Source: Desulfatitalea sp. BRH_c12
GTDB lineage: Bacteria > Desulfobacterota > Desulfobacteria > Desulfobacterales > Desulfosarcinaceae
Reading direction: 5' to 3'
Assembly (NCBI GenBank): GCA_000961655.1
Contig: LADR01000053.1
Coordinates: 1-64,000 of the forward strand
DNA: 64,000 nt
Shown here: piece after piece, positions 16,090 to 24,304 of the stretch
How the letters are laid out: the number at the start of each line of letters is the position of its first letter
How positions within the stretch are numbered: the stretch's first letter is position 1
The notes under the pieces: model-generated
Seen by the model: the letters and a program-made list of their open reading frames with translations, nothing else
Told to the model about the DNA's origin: nothing
Databases searched by the model: none
Made by a program: the position numbers and the translations under genes

Positions 16090-16405
16090 CGCCAGTCAGT
16101 TGCAAGGAAGAGCGATTGTTGACTTCAGCTCAGATCGCTTTCCGCGGCGGCGGCACCTCTACCAGGATTGCCAAGCTCTTCGGTTGGCTACCTGGCTACC
16201 GTCGCCAGCGACACCTCAGTCAAAACGGCCACGTATTAAAGACAGAAGCTTTTTACAACGAACAATGACATCTTGTAAAGCGCTTTGGGCGACCGATATC
16301 CTATCGGAATAAAAGGCCAAGCCCTGCATATCGCAGGGTGGCCTCATTTAATTTGTTTTGATGCCAACCTGTTATTGTATGTAGGACCCCCGCTGGACCG
16401 CTGGC
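16090..16405. other. Intergenic region, no gene seen
   Basis: 316 bases between two convergent genes. Apart from the terminator hairpin at 16307-16344 I see no feature. Short plus-strand open frames here have no ribosome-binding site or recognisable motif. Confidence 0.4.
16307..16344 (-). terminator. Rho-independent terminator of the cupin gene
   Basis: A stem made of 16314-16327 and 16333-16344 (two 6-bp blocks AGGCCA/TGGCCT and CCCTGC/GCAGGG, with a 2-base bulge and an ATATC loop) is followed on the minus strand by TTTTATT. It lies about 60 bases past the stop codon of the minus-strand cupin gene. Confidence 0.65.
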
Positions 16406-16882
16406 TTATTTGCGGGGATCGTCCTCAGGATTTACATATTCAATCCCCCAGGGCCCGGTGCCGTGGAGCTGAATCACAGTTTCTTCTTCAGTGTAGCCGA
16501 ACATGGGTTCCCCCGGCGCCATAATGGCCATACCACCTTTTTCCAAAGCCGTTGTTTTATCCCGATCGAACGCCGTGCCACGTGCAAAGTGCAGTGTTCC
16601 GGAAAGCACCGTCACCCGCTCATAGGCTGGATGCGTATGGGGAGCGAGCTTGTAGTCAGCGGGTATCTTAATCCGAAAGGTGAATGGTTCTTCTTTCGAC
16701 AGGTCACCTTCTATTACGGCCATCCGGGCTCCCTGAGGCATGGATGCAATGGGGCCCCATTTAAGGGCCTGGTCGTTCATCATCATATGTCCATCGCCTT
16801 GGTATGGTGTTTGCGTCCAACCGGAAGTGTAAACACCCGACACCAATGCGAACGATAGTGAGATTATAGTTAAAATGCGCAT
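16406..16882 (-). CDS. Secreted single-domain cupin protein
   Basis: 158 aa from the ATG at 16882, which has GGAGGA directly upstream; an ORF start at 16921 is not supported. An N-terminal signal peptide (MRILTIISLSFALVSGVYTSG) is followed by one cupin fold. The metal-binding first motif is visible as HTHPAYERVTVLSG. The second motif is weaker (APGEPMFGYTEEETVIQLHGTG), with a single His. Cupins of this type bind a divalent metal and act as small oxygenases, isomerases or binding proteins; the substrate cannot be told. It is monocistronic, has its own downstream hairpin and is divergent from the nuclease gene at 17094. Periplasmic location is inferred from the signal peptide. Confidence 0.8.
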   Translation of the reverse strand: MRILTIISLSFALVSGVYTSGWTQTPYQGDGHMMMNDQALKWGPIASMPQGARMAVIEGDLSKEEPFTFRIKIPADYKLAPHTHPAYERVTVLSGTLHFARGTAFDRDKTTALEKGGMAIMAPGEPMFGYTEEETVIQLHGTGPWGIEYVNPEDDPRK

Positions 16883-17093
16883 GCTGGTCCTCCTTCGCAA
16901 AGTATCTTTAATCTTTGACATTTTTTGACTATCAAAATATTACGCGATTGGTCATGGTCAAGTTTTTTCAGATCCCGATCGGTCGCCCAGCAGAGAAGGG
17001 ATATGGGTTCACGCGTCACCGAATTGGAATGGTTTGTTCCGATCCCGCAAAGGTGGTGTGACCTATTCCTATAATAGGCAATTGGATACCAAG

Positions 17094-17570
17094 ATGAAAA
17101 ACAGTCTTTCAAGAACAATTGCTTGCGTACTTCTTAGCCTTCTCCTGCCGGCAGGTTTGCTCGCCTGGCCGGGAAAGGTGATCGGTATTTCAGATGGAGA
17201 CAGCATTACGGTATTGAAGGGAAATAGGCGTGTCCAAATACGGCTCTACGGGATCGATTGTCCCGAAGCCGGCCAAGCGTTCGGAAAGAAAGCCAGACAG
17301 TTCACATCCGCGATGGCCTATGGCAACAACGTCGAGGTTGACCCGGTGGACACTGATGTCCATGGTCGCACTGTGGCGTGGGTCTATGTGGACGGTAAAA
17401 GCCTCAACGAAGCATTGGTTAAAGCAGGGCTTGCCTGGCATTACAAAAGGCACTCATCGCATGCATGCCTGGCCGAACTGGAACGGCGGGCCCGGGATAA
17501 AAAACAAGGGCTGTGGTCTGATCCGCACGCCATGGCACCATGGAATTACAGGCGTTTGAAAAAGAAATGA
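17094..17570 (+). CDS. Secreted thermonuclease-family (SNase-like) nuclease
   Basis: 158 aa from the ATG at 17094. A signal peptide spans about residues 1-24, followed by a staphylococcal-nuclease OB-fold. The family catalytic set can be matched: D36 in SDGDSITV, R50 and D55/E58 in IRLYGIDCPE, and R92 in HGRTVAWV. All the residues needed for calcium-dependent phosphodiester cleavage therefore appear present. C-terminal KAGLAWHYKR and a GLW motif are also typical. The protein is probably a periplasmic or extracellular DNA/RNA nuclease. The ribosome-binding site is weak, and the longer frame from TTG at 17034 lacks support. It stands alone, so its role (nutrient scavenging or DNA turnover) is open. 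Confidence 0.9.
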   Translation: MKNSLSRTIACVLLSLLLPAGLLAWPGKVIGISDGDSITVLKGNRRVQIRLYGIDCPEAGQAFGKKARQFTSAMAYGNNVEVDPVDTDVHGRTVAWVYVDGKSLNEALVKAGLAWHYKRHSSHACLAELERRARDKKQGLWSDPHAMAPWNYRRLKKK

Positions 17571-17937
17571 CCGCCGGTCTCTCACCGCCGCCCAGTACAA
17601 AGCCCGTTTCACCACTACAGCTTGAACGACGATTCCAGATCTATTCTAATGCCATATGGTAGAATGCCAGATGGCAACTTTTTACGAATCCATTGTCCTT
17701 GAATGATTGTTTTTTGGGGCCTGATTTAATAAAGGTACGCAATTGTTCAAAACTTCTTATTGTGTCCGGCATTATACTCATTCTGGAGTATTTATTATGT
17801 CCGAAATTTATATTAAACGAATCCAACAAACTAAAAGGCTGCTTGCTACGCGAAGAATCTCGCGAAACGTCAGCAATATGTAATTGATAGCGATAGAAAT
17901 GTGACCGGCAAACTGTAAAATAAAGCGAACCATTCCA
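17571..17937. other. Intergenic region upstream of the hybrid kinase
   Basis: 367 bases, AT-rich, with no convincing gene. It presumably contains the promoter of the kinase gene at 17938, but no clear -35/-10 pair or terminator stands out. A minus-strand open frame (17641-18006) overlaps the kinase start and has no recognisable motif. Confidence 0.4.
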
Positions 17938-20900
17938 ATGAGCTCCAAAATTCAACTCAGTGAGATTTTTCAGTCGCTGCGCAAAAGGGCCAAGCACATT
18001 GTGCAAGAACAGAGGTCCGCGGCACGCCCAATAGGCGATATGGATCTGAAACGCTTGGCCGACAAGGTTGAAGTTCAGTGTGTCGAACTTGAATTGCTAA
18101 AAAAAGAGCTACGCCGCAGGACCCAGGAACTTGAGCAATCGCGCAATGATTTTGCGGACCTGTTTCAATCCGCGCCGGTAGCCTTTGTAATGGTCAATTC
18201 AGGAGGTGTTATCGAGCAGGTCAACACGGCGGCCGCAAAGATGCTGGCCGGCTCCGATGGTCTCCTGGTGGGTCAACCCTTCGATAACTATGTTCATCCA
18301 GATGATAAACCTGCTTATTTCGCTTACACCCAAGAGCTGGCTTTGCATTCAGGCGCCACCCCTTGTGAATTGCGGCTCGTCGGCACTCAGAAAGGGTGCG
18401 TTCACGTAAAGTTGACTGCCGCTGCCAATAAACCCGAGCATGCCGCCAGTTGCCTTCAATGGCGTCTATCCTTAGTGGACATCACCGAGCGAAAGCATGC
18501 CAAGCAAGCCCTGCAGGACAGTCAGCAGCGTTACCGACTCGCCGCCACGGCGGGCAGGATCGGCGCCTATTCACGTCACCTGCAATCTGGTATTGATTAC
18601 TGGTCGCCGGAGTTTCTGGATATTTATGGATACGGCCCGGATCAATCGCTGCCCCTGAGTGACGGAATTCCAGCAGCAGTCCATCCTGATGACCGCCAGC
18701 GGGTTCTTGCCGAGGCTCTTGCCCGCATTGATCGCAAAACCACGCCTGAATACAGCAGTGAGCATCGGATCATTTTGCCCAGTGGTGACGTCCGCTGGGT
18801 GATGATCCGCGGGCGCTTAGAATTCGACGATCAGGGTCGCCCCTTGCGGTCACATGGCATTGCCATGGATATTACCGAGCACAAGCAGTCGGATGAAGAG
18901 CTGCTGAAAAGCCGTTTCCGATTGGAAGCGGCGCTGCAGATCGCACGGCTAGGCATCTGGGAATACAACCCGGATACATCCGTTACAATTTTTGATGATC
19001 GCTGCTGTGCGATATTCGGTCTCGAAAATCGTGCAATGACGTATAAAGAAGTGTTCGATAGGATACATCCTGAGGACCGCACCCGCGTTGAAGGCGAAGT
19101 ACTTGCAGCGCTAACCAGTGAAGATAGTGGCGGGTATGATACCGAATATCGTATTATTCTGCCAGACGGAACGCATCGGTGGGTTGCCGTATGTGGAAAC
19201 GGCTTATGGTCAGGTGAAGGCGTCGGCAGAAAGGTCGTCCAGTTTATTGGAACCGCAAAGGATATCACCGAACACAAACTGGTCCAGGAGAACTTACAAG
19301 CAAGCAGATCACGGCTTATCGAAGCCCAAAGGATTGCGAAAGTAGGAGACTGGGAGTGGGATCCAGACACAGGTATTATATTCTGGTCAAAAGCGGTGTA
19401 CGATATTTTTGGAAGGAACCCTGCGCTTGCGCCTCCAACTCACCAGGAACACCCACGATATTACAAAACAGATAGTTGGGCGCGCCTTGAAAGGGCCCTG
19501 AAAGCAGCGTTGGAATCTGGCAAATCCTATGAACTCGAACTGGAGCATGTTCGCGAGAATGATACTTGCGGCTGGCATATAGCCAAGGGGGAAGTCCTGC
19601 GGGATAATGCCGGGCGCATAACAAAATTGCGGGGCACAGCACAGGATATTTCCGAGCGCAAAAACATGGAGGAGGCTCTGCTCCGGCGTGAAAGGCAATT
19701 TCGGGCTCTCGTTACAGCCAGTTCGGAAAGTTTATATCGTATGAGCCCGGATTGGAGCGAGATGCGCCAGCTTCTGGGCCAGGGGTTTCTTGCCGATACT
19801 CAAACGTCAGACCCCAACTGGATGCAAAAATACATCCATCCGGATGATCAGCCGCAAGTGACAGCCGTTATCAGTGCGGCAATTCAGGCAAAGAGCACTT
19901 TCATCTTCGAACATCGGGTCCGCCGGGCAGACGGCAGTTTGGGATGGACACATTCGCGTGCGGTTCCCTTGTTAGATGAAAAAGGGGAATTGGTTGAATG
20001 GTTTGGCGCTGCCAGCGACATTACTGAACGTAAAAAAGCTGAGGAATCCTTGCGACATCTAAACGAAACGCTTGAGCAGCAGGTGGCTGATCGTACCCAG
20101 CTGGCCGAATCGCGCGCCCGGCAACTCCAGTCTTTGGCAGTAGAGCTGATCGAAGCTGAGGAGCGGGAACGCAAGCGAATTGCCGAGTTGCTGCATGAGG
20201 ACCTGCAGCAGATTCTGGCCAGCGCCCGTCTGCAGTTGCAAGCGGCCGGCGCAAACGCGCCTCCCGCATCTATGCTGGAAAGTGTAGAACAGCTGCTCGC
20301 GGCCTCTATGGAAAAGTCACGCAGCTTGTCACACGAGCTAAGTCCTGCGATCCTGAATCACTCCGACCTGATTACCGCCCTGCGATCGTTGCCATTGCGG
20401 ATGGCCGAACAGTTCGGATTGTTCGTCAAGCTGAAAACAAGCGGCCGACTGCCATCTGTAAACACGCCCATAAAAGTATTTGTTTTCCGGGCCGTGCAGG
20501 AGCTTTTGTTCAACGTCGTTAAACATGCCGGGGTGAAAAGCGCCCAAATCGCGTTTTCTGCTACCGAAAAAGACATTGCTGTCACTGTCAGCGACGATGG
20601 CCAGGGGTTTGCCCCCACCATTCTCGATACCGCTGTCGTAAAAAGCGGCCTTGGTCTATTGAGTTTGCGCGAACGGGCCAGCTATATAGGGGGCCATCTG
20701 TTCATTGAAAGCGCACCGGGGCAAGGCAGCCGCATCACGCTGATGATCCCGCTCGCACTTGCGAGCGTCGATGGGCCTCAACCCCCGATTGGCGAATACC
20801 CGCCCAGCATTGCGTCGGACAGCCTTCATGCCGGAGAAATATGGGTGCTAATTGTGGACGACCACAAAATTATGCGTCAGGGCCTGGTAAAATTGATGTC

Positions 20901-21204
20901 GAGGAGCCCGGGCATTAGGGTCGTGGGACAAGCGGACAGTGTACGGGAGGCTATGACGTTAGTATCTCAGTACAAGCCGGATTTAATTATCATAGATGTA
21001 TCCAGGTCAGATATGTACGGGATCGAGGCCACCCGCCTCCTCAAGGCCGAACTGCCGGATGCGCGGGTAATCGGTCTTTCAATGTTCGAGGACGAAAAGC
21101 TTGCCCGCGCGATGCGCGAGGCCGGGGCAGAAGGCCTTGTCAGCAAAACGGCTTCCTCGGACTCACTGCTAAAAGCGATCTACGGATCTGACCGCGACGA
21201 TTAG
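17938..21204 (+). CDS. Multi-PAS hybrid sensor kinase with C-terminal receiver
   Basis: 1088-aa, apparently soluble sensor. A short N-terminal coiled coil (40-70) is followed by five PAS/PAC units ending in DITERK-type motifs (about 70-187, 195-316, 325-447, 455-575, 582-700). A linker coiled coil and a HisKA_3/NarX-type dimerisation segment follow, with the phospho-accepting H753 in RKRIAELLHEDLQQ. The ATPase domain has the N-box FNVVKHAG, DDGQGF and GLGLLSLRER. The C-terminal receiver (about 968-1085) has D974-D975, D1020 in IIIDVSRSD and K1070. The receiver lacks the usual MP after the acceptor Asp. No membrane segment is visible, so the signal is intracellular, such as redox, light or small ligand through PAS. 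The nearby lone receiver (14573-14953) is a possible phosphotransfer partner. Confidence 0.93.
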   Translation: MSSKIQLSEIFQSLRKRAKHIVQEQRSAARPIGDMDLKRLADKVEVQCVELELLKKELRRRTQELEQSRNDFADLFQSAPVAFVMVNSGGVIEQVNTAAAKMLAGSDGLLVGQPFDNYVHPDDKPAYFAYTQELALHSGATPCELRLVGTQKGCVHVKLTAAANKPEHAASCLQWRLSLVDITERKHAKQALQDSQQRYRLAATAGRIGAYSRHLQSGIDYWSPEFLDIYGYGPDQSLPLSDGIPAAVHPDDRQRVLAEALARIDRKTTPEYSSEHRIILPSGDVRWVMIRGRLEFDDQGRPLRSHGIAMDITEHKQSDEELLKSRFRLEAALQIARLGIWEYNPDTSVTIFDDRCCAIFGLENRAMTYKEVFDRIHPEDRTRVEGEVLAALTSEDSGGYDTEYRIILPDGTHRWVAVCGNGLWSGEGVGRKVVQFIGTAKDITEHKLVQENLQASRSRLIEAQRIAKVGDWEWDPDTGIIFWSKAVYDIFGRNPALAPPTHQEHPRYYKTDSWARLERALKAALESGKSYELELEHVRENDTCGWHIAKGEVLRDNAGRITKLRGTAQDISERKNMEEALLRRERQFRALVTASSESLYRMSPDWSEMRQLLGQGFLADTQTSDPNWMQKYIHPDDQPQVTAVISAAIQAKSTFIFEHRVRRADGSLGWTHSRAVPLLDEKGELVEWFGAASDITERKKAEESLRHLNETLEQQVADRTQLAESRARQLQSLAVELIEAEERERKRIAELLHEDLQQILASARLQLQAAGANAPPASMLESVEQLLAASMEKSRSLSHELSPAILNHSDLITALRSLPLRMAEQFGLFVKLKTSGRLPSVNTPIKVFVFRAVQELLFNVVKHAGVKSAQIAFSATEKDIAVTVSDDGQGFAPTILDTAVVKSGLGLLSLRERASYIGGHLFIESAPGQGSRITLMIPLALASVDGPQPPIGEYPPSIASDSLHAGEIWVLIVDDHKIMRQGLVKLMSRSPGIRVVGQADSVREAMTLVSQYKPDLIIIDVSRSDMYGIEATRLLKAELPDARVIGLSMFEDEKLARAMREAGAEGLVSKTASSDSLLKAIYGSDRDD

Positions 21205-21415
21205 TATACTCATTTGTTGCTTCACCGCTGCACATGGCCTGTACAGTTGGCCTCAGAGGTTTACGATGCAAGCACCAGCGGCATTATAGTTTGCTGGCAC
21301 TGAGGACACAGCAACACAGGGAAATCCAGAAGAGAAAGGGGACGGGTAGAGGCAAGCGCAGGAACTTGATCTTTTGTGATCCTAAGTATAGTGTATAAAT
21401 CATCGAACCAGCCAC

Positions 21416-22576
21416 ATGGCCCTAATTGAATTTGCACTGGAACCTGACATGTATGAGAATTCCGATAGTCAATTCGCATCTGCCCGAAGAAGCGATCAGC
21501 AAGATATCAATCACCAGAGAAGCATTTTAGCCGAATATAATGGTTCGCTGAGACAGGTGTATGATGCCGTTTCAGAAATCATTCTGATCTTAAATGAAAA
21601 CAGGCAAATTGTATTTTACAATTCGGTCATGTCTTCGATAGTGGGCTGCGATAACCCCGAAAGCATCTATGGTATGCGGCCAGGTGAAGCACTGGGCTGC
21701 CTTTATGCCTGCAAAAATCCGGGAGGGTGCGGCACGAGCGCATTTTGCACCCAGTGCGGGGCGGTGCATGCTATATTGTCTGCACTGAGCCATAAGGAAG
21801 ATCTTAAAGAGTGTCGCCTGTTGAAAGGCGATTCTGTGGAGGCGATCGATCTGCTCGTACGAACGACCCCCCTCACTGTGAAGGAGCACTCGTTTTGCAT
21901 TGTGGCTATCGTTGATATCAGCCACGAAAAACGTAGAAGAACGCTCGAGCGCATTTTTTTCCATGATGTTATGAACACTGTGGCAAGTATCAAACTGCTC
22001 GCTTCCATGCTCACTGACGATATGGAATCCTTTGAAATTTCCGATTTCAGAAGGAATTTGGATACTGGAATAAAACAGTTAATCGATGAATTGCTCTCAC
22101 AAAAAGAACTGCTGGCGGCCGAGAACAACGAACTGCGTGCAAAGATGCGGACTGTCAACTGTCGCATGCTTCTTAAAGAAGTGGTTGATTTGTTCCGGAG
22201 CCGCTTCCGCGATCATCGAATCGAATGTGATGTGCCAGCGGCGGAGGTGGTGTTGACAACTGACCCAGGGCTGTTGCAACGTGTGCTGGGCAACATGATC
22301 CAGAATGCGGTGGAGGCCAGCTTACCCGAAGAGGCTATCAGCGTTTCATGCCGTGTTCTTGATAACCATATTGAGTTTTGCGTTCATAACAATAGCTATA
22401 TACCGTCAGATATCCAACTTTTGATTTTTCAGAGGTCATTTTCCACCAAGGGGGCCGGTCGCGGGCTTGGGACCTACAGCATGAAGTTGCTAAGCGAACG
22501 TTATCTAAATGGCACTATCCGCTTCGATAGCTCAGAGCAACTGGGGACCACTTTCGTTGCCCGCTATTCACTGTAA
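21416..22576 (+). CDS. PAS histidine kinase with a five-cysteine insert
   Basis: 386-aa cytoplasmic sensor kinase. A PAS domain (about 43-170) contains a cysteine cluster: C95, C99, C105, C111 and C114 in CLYACKNPGGCG and CTQCGAVHAI. The dimerisation helix has H183 in FFHDVMNTVASIK. The ATPase domain shows the N-box NMIQNAVEAS (about 285) and the G-box KGAGRGLGTYSMKLLSERY. The spaced cysteines suggest a metal, Fe-S or haem-type cofactor, or a thiol redox switch; this is inference. The ATG at 21416 is used here, and an ATG at 21449 is possible. There is no partner regulator next to it. It lies 211 bases behind the hybrid kinase and is convergent with the di-haem peroxidase gene. Confidence 0.9.
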   Translation: MALIEFALEPDMYENSDSQFASARRSDQQDINHQRSILAEYNGSLRQVYDAVSEIILILNENRQIVFYNSVMSSIVGCDNPESIYGMRPGEALGCLYACKNPGGCGTSAFCTQCGAVHAILSALSHKEDLKECRLLKGDSVEAIDLLVRTTPLTVKEHSFCIVAIVDISHEKRRRTLERIFFHDVMNTVASIKLLASMLTDDMESFEISDFRRNLDTGIKQLIDELLSQKELLAAENNELRAKMRTVNCRMLLKEVVDLFRSRFRDHRIECDVPAAEVVLTTDPGLLQRVLGNMIQNAVEASLPEEAISVSCRVLDNHIEFCVHNNSYIPSDIQLLIFQRSFSTKGAGRGLGTYSMKLLSERYLNGTIRFDSSEQLGTTFVARYSL

Positions 22577-22748
22577 GACAGTTTAAAATAGAGAAAATAA
22601 AACTGGATCAGATCCTGAGTTCCAGGTGCTCTATGTCTGTCGACCGACAGCAAAAGAGAACTTGCAGCCGTTTTGAATGAGGACCCCATGGAAACCGAAC
22701 ATCTCTATTTCCCCACGGGGTCCAAACTTTCATTACAAAGCTTACGAA

Positions 22749-24194
22749 CTACTCGTCTGAAAGTGTCTTCAGAAAAGCCAACAGATACTCTCCATCCATC
22801 ATAAAGTTGAAGGGCTGCATTACGATGCGGTTTAGATCCAGTTCCGGGTCCGGGAACAGCCCGGGCATCGGTGTCATGCCGCCGCCACCCGGTCCAGGTC
22901 CCATGCCGCCGCCCGGTCCAGGTCCCATGCCGCCGCCCGGTCCAGGTCCCATACCGCCGCCGCCACCCATACCGGCATTATCCATCATGGCGCGCCAGGC
23001 GTAGAAATGGATGATGCCCTCCATTCCATCGAGCGATTTAAAGAATCCATTGTGCCCGTAGGCTTTTACGAAATCGGGGTACGGTCGCAGGTCCACATTG
23101 CGCAGCGTAGGTGTCTTGAACTTGCCCAATTCGGGTCCGTAAACCTCCTCCGCAAATCCGGCACTTTTAAGAAAACCGCCCAATCCATAATCTATCCAGT
23201 TTTTACCATCGGGGTTCCATTTTTTGGGCATGGTGTAAAAGGGATTGTCGGGGTTCTTGGGGATACCGAGGTTGTGGTAGCTAAAATCGGTGAACAACGG
23301 GTAGTCATCCGTATCTGCGGCCAAGGTGTGGCAAGAGGCGCAATTTCCCCGACGCGGATCATTGAAAATTGCCAAGCCCTTCAGTTCGTTATCGCTCAGT
23401 CCGAGGTTACGGTAGTATTCCCAGCGCGCTGGATTGTTTTGGGGGCCACCCATGCCACCGCCGCCACCACCCATTCCGCCACCGCCACCACCACCCATGC
23501 CGCCAGGGATGCCGGCCGAGGTGATCAGGGTTACATCCTTGCCCGCTGCGATGGCGGTATCCCAGAACAAGTCGAACTTGGAGGTGAAGGGATTTACTTC
23601 CGCGCTTCTTTCATAGGCAGCCACGGAACGTGCGATGCGTTCGTAAACGCCGTCCACATCCTTGGCATAGTCGAGCGACTCCGGTCCCCATACCTCCTCG
23701 AAAAGAACGGCATAGTCGGAGTGTGCGACTTTAAGGCACACCAGGCGGGCGTTCGGCATGGCCTGTTCCAGAGGGTTCAGAAAAGGCCCCTGCGCCTGTT
23801 CGGCCAGGGGGTCGCCGAGCTGCCAGCCGGTGGCGCGTCCGTCCCAGAACATCCCGCCGATCCACGCTCCGACACCATCGTACGTTGGGTCGTAATAAAG
23901 CAATGGGCTCTGCCCGCCATAAGCGGCCGTAGGAGGTTTACGGTTTCCGTACCGCGTTGGAATCGCCCCTTCGTAAACGGCAAGGGTGTCGTTCTCAAAT
24001 GAATCCGGACCGGTAAAGCCTACCTCCGGTCCGTGACAGCTGGCGCAGGATTGGTTGCCGTTTACCGAAAGGTTGTTGTCAAAAAAAATAAACTTTCCTA
24101 GGGTGACCATATCGGGCGAGTCCCCAGCAAGCGCAAGCGAATGCATTCCGAGCATCAATGCAAACGCTATCGTGATGCAAAACGGTTTTTTCAT
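22749..24194 (-). CDS. Secreted di-haem cytochrome c peroxidase/MauG-family protein with Gly-rich inserts
   Basis: 481 aa from the ATG at 24194, which has AAAGGAG just upstream; the longer frame to 24338 is not needed. A signal peptide (1-23) is followed by two c-type haem sites: C50-A-S-C53-H54 and C285-A-S-C288-H289. The family (CcpA/MauG) reduces peroxide or carries out long-range oxidation in the periplasm. Two low-complexity segments are unusual: a Gly/Met run at about 228-250, between the two haem domains, and a Met-Gly-Pro octapeptide repeat at about 406-440 near the C-terminus. The gene is the last of a minus-strand run behind the multicopper oxidase, so the two enzymes may share a substrate or electron path. 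Peroxide detoxification is the plain alternative. Confidence 0.88.
   Translation of the reverse strand: MKKPFCITIAFALMLGMHSLALAGDSPDMVTLGKFIFFDNNLSVNGNQSCASCHGPEVGFTGPDSFENDTLAVYEGAIPTRYGNRKPPTAAYGGQSPLLYYDPTYDGVGAWIGGMFWDGRATGWQLGDPLAEQAQGPFLNPLEQAMPNARLVCLKVAHSDYAVLFEEVWGPESLDYAKDVDGVYERIARSVAAYERSAEVNPFTSKFDLFWDTAIAAGKDVTLITSAGIPGGMGGGGGGGMGGGGGGMGGPQNNPARWEYYRNLGLSDNELKGLAIFNDPRRGNCASCHTLAADTDDYPLFTDFSYHNLGIPKNPDNPFYTMPKKWNPDGKNWIDYGLGGFLKSAGFAEEVYGPELGKFKTPTLRNVDLRPYPDFVKAYGHNGFFKSLDGMEGIIHFYAWRAMMDNAGMGGGGGMGPGPGGGMGPGPGGGMGPGPGGGGMTPMPGLFPDPELDLNRIVMQPFNFMMDGEYLLAFLKTLSDE
22891..22962 (-). repeat. Three tandem 24-bp repeats inside the peroxidase gene
   Basis: Three adjacent 24-bp units (22891-22914, 22915-22938 and a slightly diverged 22939-22962) encode the octapeptide MGPGPGGG. 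The reading frame is kept, so this is an expandable coding repeat. Confidence 0.9.
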
Positions 24195-24256
24195 AGGGCT
24201 CCTTTCCATAATCGAAAACGAAATAGCCTCGTTTAGTTCTTCGTTCCATTGACGGT

Positions 24257-24296
24257 TAACATTCGTGAAGGGATTACTCCCTCCACGAATGTTAAA
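24257..24296 (-). other. Strong intercistronic stem-loop between oxidase and peroxidase genes
   Basis: Two 18-base arms (24257-24274 and 24279-24296) with a 4-base loop lie 8 bases past the oxidase stop and about 60 bases before the peroxidase start. The single non-Watson-Crick position (24269/24284) is A-C in a plus-strand RNA but a G-U pair in a minus-strand RNA, which supports a role in the minus-strand transcript. No T-run follows, so attenuation, processing or mRNA stability is more likely than termination. Confidence 0.7.
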
Positions 24297-24304
24297 GGTT
24301 AGAT

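Noticed and set aside
16351-16400. Plus-strand FDANLLLY sequence resembling the start of a PIN-domain toxin
   Set aside because: The similarity ends after eight residues, none of the later acidic residues follow, and there is no antitoxin gene.
17641-18006. 121-aa minus-strand frame upstream of the hybrid kinase
   Set aside because: It overlaps the kinase start, has no ribosome-binding site and no recognisable domain.
23007-24002. 331-aa plus-strand open frame opposite the di-haem peroxidase
   Set aside because: The minus strand has haem motifs, a signal peptide and a ribosome-binding site; the plus frame has none of these.
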